A DNA stretch of 64,000 nucleotides from Pelodera strongyloides (taxonomy: Eukaryota > Nematoda > Chromadorea > Rhabditida > Rhabditidae), in assembly GCA_036852015.1 (NCBI GenBank), contig JAANDG010000015.1, forward strand, positions 248,001 through 312,000. The letters run 5' to 3'. How positions within the stretch are numbered: position 1 is the stretch's first letter; every line of letters starts with the position of its first letter. Both the position numbers and the translations under genes were made by a program. Below the pieces are notes generated by a model. That model was not told where the DNA came from. It did not search any database and saw only the letters and a list, made by a program, of their open reading frames with translations. This document shows, piece by piece, positions 57,901-64,000 of the stretch.

Positions 57901-60013
57901 CAAAGTACTATGTAAATGCCAGGCATAAATGTCTGCATTTCCAGGATTGTTTTCGCATACTGTGAAGAATATAGAAGCTATTTTATTTCTTTTTGAGTGC
58001 AAACCCGACGGGTTTTCAAGTCAAGGAAACACGCATAATGAGCAGTTCAGGAATACATATGCACATAGCGCTTACCCAAACAATATGGCCACTTGTTATG
58101 ATCACTACTTTTCTAGCAAACAAAATATAAAATCATGTAGTGGTTAAACATAACAAGGAGTTGTTATCATTAACATAAACCTTGGTGGAACCCACAAGAA
58201 ACTCGGAGCTCATTCAGTAATTTTCAAAATGTAATGGAATGGCAAATCACACAATAAATATATATACATAAAAATATTCATACAATAAATGCAATGCTCT
58301 CTATTAATCATTTTAACATAATTTATACAAATCAAGTCCAAATTGAGACAAAAAATATAGGCACCGTACTCCAGTATTTGCAGTCAGCGTTGTCGTGTTG
58401 GGACCCACGAAGATTCAAAAAGAGCGCAATACGAGGGGAAGCTGCGATTTTGTCTTGCACAATGAATACGTTAAAGAAAGTTTATTGTGCTTATAATACA
58501 GTTAATCATCTAATATTAAACAAAGTAAACGTCCTAACACGAAGTAAAAAATTCTAACAGGAATAGCTTGCCGGCTACAAAACAAGTTTTTACGTAAAAC
58601 AGTGGTACCTTCACGAAGTATGGAGTTCAAAGAATAGCTGCACGCAGAAAAAAGATCATCATTTTTTTTTTAATTGGCACAAATATGACGGGACCTATCA
58701 CCCCGGAAATTGACTTTCAAATATTAATTCCAGGAATAGTTGCTTGCAGTTAATCACATTCGTGTGTTCCACATCAAATTGCAGACTTTTCCTTTAGCGC
58801 CTCACATGCTTTGGGTTTCATCAAAATTACCTACAAGTTATATCCTTTTAACTTCCTGAGATGAAGCTCCTTTCGCTCATAATCAATAAGAAATAATGGT
58901 TGCGCTTTCATTCAAGTGAAAAAAAGAAACATTACTGAGATTCTTAGTTAGATGAACTCGCAAATGGCTTGACTATTTATTTGAGTATTACTACTCACAG
59001 TGAATGATTATGGTGAAGTTTTCTAAATTTGTTTCCTAGTATTAAACTGAACGATGTTACATACTATAAGATTAAGATTGAGAAACACAGCACCAGCTTC
59101 AGCTTCACTTGCGATGTTTGTGATCAGTTTGAGCGAATTTTCCAGTAACAATGAAGATACCAGTTGCCGGTTTGAGGTTGTGATTGGTTATCACCGTATT
59201 CACAGACGTCTCTAGCAACAAGCTACTTGTCTTACAGTTCGTTAGGTGTGATATTCCGGAAATTTCAGGTTTTTGGTTGTAGAACCACCAAAAGCATCAA
59301 TGTAATGGCTGGCGACCTACGAACTTGAACTTATTGATAATGTGAGCTGGCGAATCACCGAAGCGTGAAAGACGCGTGCATGCTGCTCGCAAATCTCCAA
59401 ATTATAGACACTCCCAATAATAGTGTTACAAAATATGCGGTGAACTGCCCTCTAATTTGAGAACAGAAAAGCGATACCTCGGCACGAGGGGGGCTTTCGA
59501 CCAGCAGAGTGCATATTGTCTTGATAATAAAACGAAGGTATTATGCTTTCACACCATAGGACATGCGCTCGAACGTGTTTCCAACACACTAACAGGGATA
59601 TGCTGGGTGCTAATTAAAGTAATTGAATACTGTTTGTTGGGAGCCTTTGCACCATTGGAAAGGCAAGTACCAGGAAAATACTACGTATAAAAAAAAATTG
59701 TATTTTTGTTGAAATTTACCAGTTGAAAATATTGTACCAGTTGAAATTTACCTTGCAAACTCCTCCCGCAGAACATAAGATCTAGTTATTAGCTTCTTCT
59801 TTAAAACCTGTGATGGTATTCAAAGCAGTAGATTATTGTTTTCCAACAGAGTGAATTGATCCGACGGTTAAAAGGTTCATAGTGACGCTCTCTCGAATGC
59901 TGTTTTCGACATTGATGTGACACTGCTCCGAATTATTTACTACGAAGAGTAACTTGGTACCCATTAGAAGCAATAAAAAAAACGAAATTCCAATATTTTA
60001 AGCTAATTTTAAT
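54969..60013. other. Gene-poor 5 kb upstream of the ipp-5-like gene
   Basis: No complete gene is supported. One orphan exon candidate on the - strand is listed separately (56034-56134). Longer frames at 56158-56841 (+) and 57086-57597 (-) have neither splice context nor recognisable sequence. The latter contains two copies of the peptide PSTFGS, perhaps from an old repeat. Confidence 0.4.
56034..56134 (-). CDS. Orphan internal exon candidate
   Basis: A 101-bp - strand interval is bounded by a good acceptor (TTGCTTCCAG) and a good donor (GCG/GTAAGG). It is open in a frame giving HHASFECFPANPPHIILDDC and further hydrophilic residues. The composition looks coding. I found no flanking exons to join it to; it could belong to the interrupted membrane-protein gene at 60014-61386 or to nothing at all. 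Confidence 0.28.
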
Positions 60014-60115
60014 TTATAATCTCCTCAGAGGCATTGCGATGAAACATATACGCACGACGCTGAGCAACACTGAAAACACACAACTAGAAGGCTGTTTACC
60101 CCAAAGACAATAATT

Positions 60116-60437
60116 TGTCACGCCACTGCGTGACCATCTCATGGCGGAATTCTCAGTGGAGAACGGTACCAAGCATCGCAAGATAACACCCAAGAAACTG
60201 CACAATCAGCACCTCCGAGGCGCCGTCATCACCTAACAAACTGCACAATCAGCACCTCCGAGGCGCCGAAGCAGCCAACATAAAAGGCGACGTTCGTCTC
60301 ACACAATACCCCGCTCTACAGCGCTCTACCGCACTCTTCTGCACATATCAACCAACGCCCAACCTTTAATATCATTTTCTCATTATTTATTAATAAACTA
60401 TTCTTTTTCCTCTAAGCCTTCTTGTACGAACCGCACA
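60116..60437 (+). repeat. Left LTR of the compact retroelement
   Basis: 322 bp, TGTCACG... to ...CCGCACA. It contains a TATA-like ATAAAAGG (60280-60287) and AATAAA (60392-60397), as expected for promoter and poly(A) functions. A 31-bp sequence starting AAACTGCACAATCAGCACCT is duplicated at 60195 and 60238. Confidence 0.88.
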
Positions 60438-60950
60438 ATTGGTGCACCGTCCGGGAATGCATCCGACAGGGCAAGATACACAGCCCGATCCTATGTCAAT
60501 ACGAAGAGCTCCAGGACGACGAGGAAAACTAGGCAGAGCACTACTAAGCTCGTTTCAATAGATTTGTTACTTTTTTTAGTAAAGTTGTTAAATGAAAATA
60601 ATTGTTTGGCACATTTTACTTGTCTTGCACATTTTATTGTTTCGCACATTCATTGTTAAGATCAAAGCATTTGTCGTAAGTCATAACACAATTACACAAT
60701 AACAACAGTAACATCACAATCCACATAAAGAAATGCAAATTACAAAGATTACGTAGTAATTGCGACGCCTTTTTGTATATATATATATATACACTACACT
60801 TCATTTTTTTTATGCAATGAATTCCACCCTTTTAAATGCAAATCCTCTCACCAAATTTTCATTGGGCTCACTGAGGGCGCCAATCCTAAAGATAACAAAG
60901 GCAGTTATGCCAGGAGTTGACTTCTTCGTCTTGTCCTCGCGGCCTCGGAC

Positions 60951-61279
60951 TGTCCCGACACTGCGTGACCATCTCATGGCGGAATTCTCAGTGGAGAACG
61001 GTACCAAGCATCGCAAGATAACACCCAAGAAACTGCACAATCAGCACCTCCGAGGCGCCGTCATCACCTAACAAACTGCACAATCAGCACCTCCGAGGCG
61101 CCGAAGCAGCCAACATAAAAGGCGACGTTCGTCTCACACAACAGGCTCTACCCCGCTCTACAGCGCTCTACCGCACTCTTCTGCACATATCAACCAACGC
61201 CCAACCTTTAATATCATTTTCTCATTATTTATTAATAAACTATTCTTTTTCCTCTAAGCCTTCTTGTACGAACCGCACA
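60951..61279 (+). repeat. Right LTR of the compact retroelement
   Basis: 329 bp, TGTCCCG... to ...CCGCACA. It differs from the left LTR by two base changes in the first 10 bp and a 7-bp stretch (CAGGCTC) around 61143. It carries the same internal 31-bp duplication (61030 and 61073). The similarity indicates a recent insertion. Confidence 0.88.
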
Positions 61280-61389
61280 TAATTAGTGAAGGAAACGCGA
61301 TCTGTGTAGGTATAACTCTCGGCTGATGTCCCCAGATGGCAATCCTCACCCTTAATGGAGAGTCGTCCAAGTAATATGCAGTCAATCTG

Positions 61390-62046
61390 CACACACAATA
61401 TGTTAAAATAAGATGACAGATGGCTGGCATCTATGCATTCGCACACTCAACTGAAACCCGCATGGAAGATAGTGTAGGCAGGAAGGATGCGAGTAAATCT
61501 TTCATTATTGTGTTATAAGATAGTGGAAGGTACCAACTGAAGTCGTAATGTACACATTTCAATGTTATTTTTGCAGCGTGAATTGTCTACAGTATACATA
61601 GATGGATAGCAAACAACTAGGAACAATTCAACCCCCTAGAACACTCGAAACACCCGCTTGATTTAGATTCAAAGAGCCTTCCGATTGGCACTATTCATCT
61701 ATGGCACTTAAGATCGTTCACATTGAGCATCTGTTATAAGATCGTTTATCTTGACTGTAGATGGCCCTTAGGTTAAGCGTATGAGATATGCCTACACATC
61801 AGAATGTACATATACAAACCCTGAAAACACGACCACAGTATTACAAAAAACTCCAAACATTCTTTAAATAATAAAGCGTATTTGTCTGACCAATAATAAT
61901 TGTTCATTTTTGTTTATCAGGTAAACATAATTTGAGATTATTGGGTTAAACCTACACTTTAGTTATTAATTGAAAAGAAAAAACGCACAAATTTTGCTTT
62001 CGCGCGGACATGTTAGATAAATTTAAAGCGATGCTACTCTGTCCAT
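61390..62046. other. AT-rich stretch without supported gene
   Basis: This should hold the intron or upstream region of the interrupted exon. No acceptor-donor pair with an open frame was found. Confidence 0.4.
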
Positions 62047-62142
62047 CTAGTCCGGCATATGGTTTCTTTCTGATATCTTGACCTTGGAATTAGGAGGAAT
62101 AGCGGTGCGGTTCAAATTGCACGCAGCACAACCATTGAATAA
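62047..62142 (-). CDS. Terminal exon of an unrecognised gene
   Basis: A strong acceptor (TTGTTTGTCAG) is followed by 31 codons and a stop in one frame, starting LFNGCAACNLNRTAIPPNSK and ending RNHMPD. The composition is hydrophilic, with two close cysteines (CAAC). The exon is preceded by AT-rich DNA and then the fold-back element at 62388-62800. No upstream exon was found, so the gene may begin beyond the window. It could be an alternative last exon of the interrupted membrane-protein gene on the same strand. Confidence 0.4.
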   Translation of the reverse strand, partial: LFNGCAACNLNRTAIPPNSKVKISERNHMPD

Positions 62143-62387
62143 CTGACAAACAAAATAATACTCATTAACACAAAGAAGACAATAAATAATTGATAATAAT
62201 TTGAGCTCTCCACCGCTTAATAGACATACGGAGTCTTAATGTACGAAACGTACTCTACGGCAGGCTGTTTGACACGCGGAAAAAAATATAGGTCTGGGCC
62301 CAAGTTACATTTCTGCAGTGTGGTAACATTGAATTAAACAAAAATCCAGGTTATCGTCTTTAAAGGGATGGGATCAGCTCGAATCAC

Positions 62388-62800
62388 ACCCTTTTTATTT
62401 ATTTTTATTGCTACTACCAAAATCATTCACAACAAAAATAAAACAATCACAGAACGATGCTCCTCGCAGAAGGAGCCTCCTTCATTGGAAAGTCCTTGAT
62501 CGGAAGCTAAAGTCTGACAGCAAAAACAAATACCGTACATGGAAATCACTATGGCAATTAGCCAAGTTACAAACTACACTCGGCGGAACATAATAACGCA
62601 TGTGCGAATTAAACGATACACCTTTGAAGGTATCCAATAAATTATGCCTGCGTACGGTAATCGCATTTGCTTTTCGATTGGAGCTTCCGATCAAGGATTT
62701 CCAATAAAGGAAGCTCCTTCCGCGATGAGATGAGCATCGTTCTCTGATTTTTTATTTTTTATTGTGATACATTTTGGTAGAACCATAAATAAAAAAGTGG
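62388..62800. repeat. Fold-back (MITE-like) element with ~120-bp arms
   Basis: The left arm (about 62388-62513) and the right arm (about 62673-62800) are imperfect inverted repeats. Both contain AGAACGATGCTC, then GGAAGGAGC-type and TCCTTGATCGGAAGCT sequences. The 160-bp centre is not repeated. The outer ends are AT-rich (CCTTTTTATTTATTT and its counterpart). No transposase and no obvious target duplication were seen. Confidence 0.75.
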
Positions 62801-62932
62801 AAAGTTCAAAAACACAACTTGTGTAATGAACTAACCATCCACATACACTTTTATCTGTGCTAGTAAAGCATCAAAAACACTTCGAATGACTGCTAATCTA
62901 CCCGTTGATTTGCATAATTCTTCTTGTGTCAG

Positions 62933-63118
62933 CTAGGGATCTTGAGCCCGCGGGCGGGTCCATCTGCCGTACGAATCTCCCCCCAACACTTCCCATCTGC
63001 CAACAGCCAACCCATTGCTGTGTACCATCACTTGCCGTCTTACCCGTTCCCACTTGCTACCATTTTGGTACCAGGGAATCCCAGACCCAGACCTTCACTG
63101 CATTATCGTTCTAAATAA
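62933..63118 (+). CDS. Candidate terminal exon of a + strand gene, Pro-rich
   Basis: A good acceptor (TTCTTGTGTCAG) is followed by 61 codons and TAA in one frame: LGILSPRAGPSAVRISPQHF and on to PRPRPSLHYRSK. The segment is much more GC-rich than its flanks. The AATAAA hexamer (63114-63119) overlaps the stop codon, as in very short nematode 3' UTRs. A second frame (EPAGGSICRTNLPPTLPICQ) is also open, so the frame is uncertain. No upstream exon was recognised. It is not matched to any family; a dispersed GC-rich repeat is the main alternative. Confidence 0.35.
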   Translation, partial: LGILSPRAGPSAVRISPQHFPSANSQPIAVYHHLPSYPFPLATILVPGNPRPRPSLHYRSK

Positions 63119-63350
63119 AATCTGCTGTTACATTCGAATAAGGTCTTCATATTCTTGCGCTGGACATATTCGCAACTCTGCCAACATCGCTGTTCTGCTT
63201 TTTTTAATGCGCAACATCGTCTTATTGTATTTGTGAGAGTCGCTGCTGTCAGAAAGTGTTCCAAATAATAATATTCATTTCTGTCCGGTCTGCTTAAAAA
63301 GCCGTCTTTCTTCTATAATTACGTGTATAAAACGTCATTTCTTAGACAAA

Positions 63351-63495
63351 ATGGCCCAAATAACCCCGTCGTGTTCACTATTAACTGTATTGCGCGGATT
63401 TATTCTCGCAGTATCAATTCTGGGCGTTTGTTCTATTATCTGTTCTCTTATATTCCTGCAATTCACTACTCCGGTGCTGCGATTATTTATCGTCG
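63351..63495 (+). CDS. First exon of a membrane or secreted protein, 3' partial
   Basis: The ATG is 5 bp after an isolated acceptor (CATTTCTTAG), consistent with trans-splicing. The exon encodes MAQITPSCSLLTVLRGFILA followed by VSILGVCSIICSLIFLQF, a membrane helix or signal anchor, and stops at a good donor (GTCG/GTAAGA). The frame also stays open through the would-be intron to a stop at 63629; a short splice to 63571 would keep phase and end at the same stop. Which form is real cannot be told. No family is recognised; the rest of the gene may lie beyond the window. Confidence 0.42.
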
Positions 63496-63629
63496 GTAAG
63501 ATACCATTCTTCGTATTTTCGATTTTATTTGAATTACAAGCCCTCCAGCCACTGTGTTTTGGCTTAGTAGCAGTATCCGAATTAAGGTTGCAATCTGTTG
63601 AGGCATGGTACTGCTGCTTAAATATCTAA

Positions 63630-64000
63630 CTGGTTACAACGTAGCGTAACATCGCTCAAATTAGAGAATTGTTACAGGACAATGTATTGTTGCGCAATCA
63701 GAATCTAATTTTGTGCGAAATTCTATGCCAACAACTGGTTGCCGTCCATTTTTCTTGTGATTTTCCTGCGCTCTCGTCTAATATACTGTCAATAGCAAGT
63801 AAAATGCCTCTAAAATTTGCATGAATCTCACGCAAATTTCGTTATTTCCTCTTGGCTGACATCACCAACACTGATCTCTGTGCAGACACCAATATATTTG
63901 ATTACCGGCGTGGCCGACCAGAAAATTAACTCTTTTTCGTGCATTTGCGAATAGAGGTTTATTTTTAAGCTCCGCTATCAAATATAAATTAACTGCTGCC
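63630..64000. other. Window end; nothing identified
   Basis: AT-rich sequence with a possible acceptor at 63886 (CTCTGTGCAG). No supported frame before the window ends. Confidence 0.35.

Larger units (their letters stand above)
60116..61279. mobile_element. Compact non-autonomous LTR retroelement (TRIM-like)
   Basis: Two LTRs (60116-60437 and 60951-61279) begin TGTC and end CACA and are nearly identical. They flank only 513 bp. The host sequence TAATT occurs immediately on each side (60111-60115 and 61280-61284), a perfect 5-bp target-site duplication. Directly after the left LTR comes ATTGGTGCACCGTCCGGGA, a plausible primer-binding site starting with TGG. No reverse transcriptase, integrase or protease is present. 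The only open frame of note (60457-60561, 34 residues, MHPTGQDTQPDPMSIRRAPG at its start) may be a gag remnant. Mobilisation must rely on another element. Superfamily (gypsy or BEL/Pao) is not determined. Confidence 0.88.
60014..61386 (-). pseudogene. Membrane-protein exon interrupted by an LTR retroelement
   Basis: After a good acceptor (TTGTGTGTGCAG, ending 61387) a - strand frame encodes IDCILLGRLSIKGEDCHLGT and continues to DRVSFTN at 61280, where the retroelement begins. On the far side, from 60110 down to a stop at 60014, the same frame resumes with CLWGKQPSSC and a hydrophobic stretch (CVFSVLLSVVRICFIAM). When the element and one copy of the 5-bp target duplication are set aside, the codon phase is preserved exactly across the junction. 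The exon would thus be part of a membrane protein; the short cysteine-bearing loop before a helix recalls TMEM179-like tetraspan proteins, but that is a guess. Splicing at a donor inside TTTGGGGTAAAC is also possible. Upstream exons were not found. As sequenced, the reading frame is broken by about 1.2 kb of insert. Confidence 0.6.

Noticed and set aside
60760..61071. 103-codon frame on the + strand
   Set aside because: It spans the boundary between the retroelement interior and its right LTR and resembles no gag or pol protein.

Overview
This is eukaryotic genomic DNA, almost certainly from a nematode of clade V (Caenorhabditis/strongylid type). The genes are split by many introns, often about 45-300 bp and some over 1 kb, with GTAAG-like donors and TTTCAG-like acceptors. 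Several initiation codons lie just downstream of an isolated acceptor, as expected for spliced-leader trans-splicing. Non-coding DNA is AT-rich, and the proteins match nematode and animal housekeeping families. I see no bacterial operon structure, rRNA, convincing tRNA or CRISPR array. All gene models were built by hand from reading frame, splice phase and remembered family features; no database search was possible.

Layout. A Tc1-like fold-back element (1-583) sits in an intron of a TBC/TLDc gene (TBC1D24 type, + strand, 5' end outside the window, stop at 2828). It is followed by an MPDU1 homologue (+, 4043-5489), a TMEM268-like two-pass membrane protein (-, 6365-8581), a small acidic protein (-, 8949-9173), an unrecognised 172-residue protein (+, 10789-11963), a SAM-domain sphingomyelin synthase (+, 14144-17251), a four-pass membrane protein (-, 18505-20241) and the 3' end of an unrecognised gene (-, 21659-22520). 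About 4.7 kb of gene-poor, low-complexity DNA follows.

The middle holds an AGFG-type ArfGAP with 18 exons (+, 27242-30910), the mitochondrial fission factor FIS1 (-, 31777-32921), an ACOT8/TesB-type acyl-CoA thioesterase (+, 34050-36434), an astacin metalloprotease with a C-terminal ShKT domain (+, 37104-40467) and a small secreted protein (-, 40916-41899). Next is a gene-poor stretch of nearly 5 kb, then a small heat-shock protein resembling C. elegans hsp-25 (+, 46780-49730) and a type I inositol polyphosphate 5-phosphatase resembling ipp-5 (-, 50928-54968).

The last 9 kb is sparse. Its main feature is a compact LTR retroelement (60116-61279) with two nearly identical LTRs and a perfect 5-bp target duplication. 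It has landed inside what looks like a protein-coding exon on the - strand. Partial exons of other genes and a fold-back element complete the right end.

The genes do not form one pathway. Several act in membrane lipid, vesicle and signalling biology: sphingomyelin synthase, MPDU1, AGFG, TBC/TLDc and inositol phosphatase. The strongest unusual observations are the retroelement-interrupted exon, two GC-AG introns, an astacin with Gln replacing the family Glu after its third zinc histidine, a 5-phosphatase without the C-terminal prenylation motif, and several fold-back or tandem repeats.
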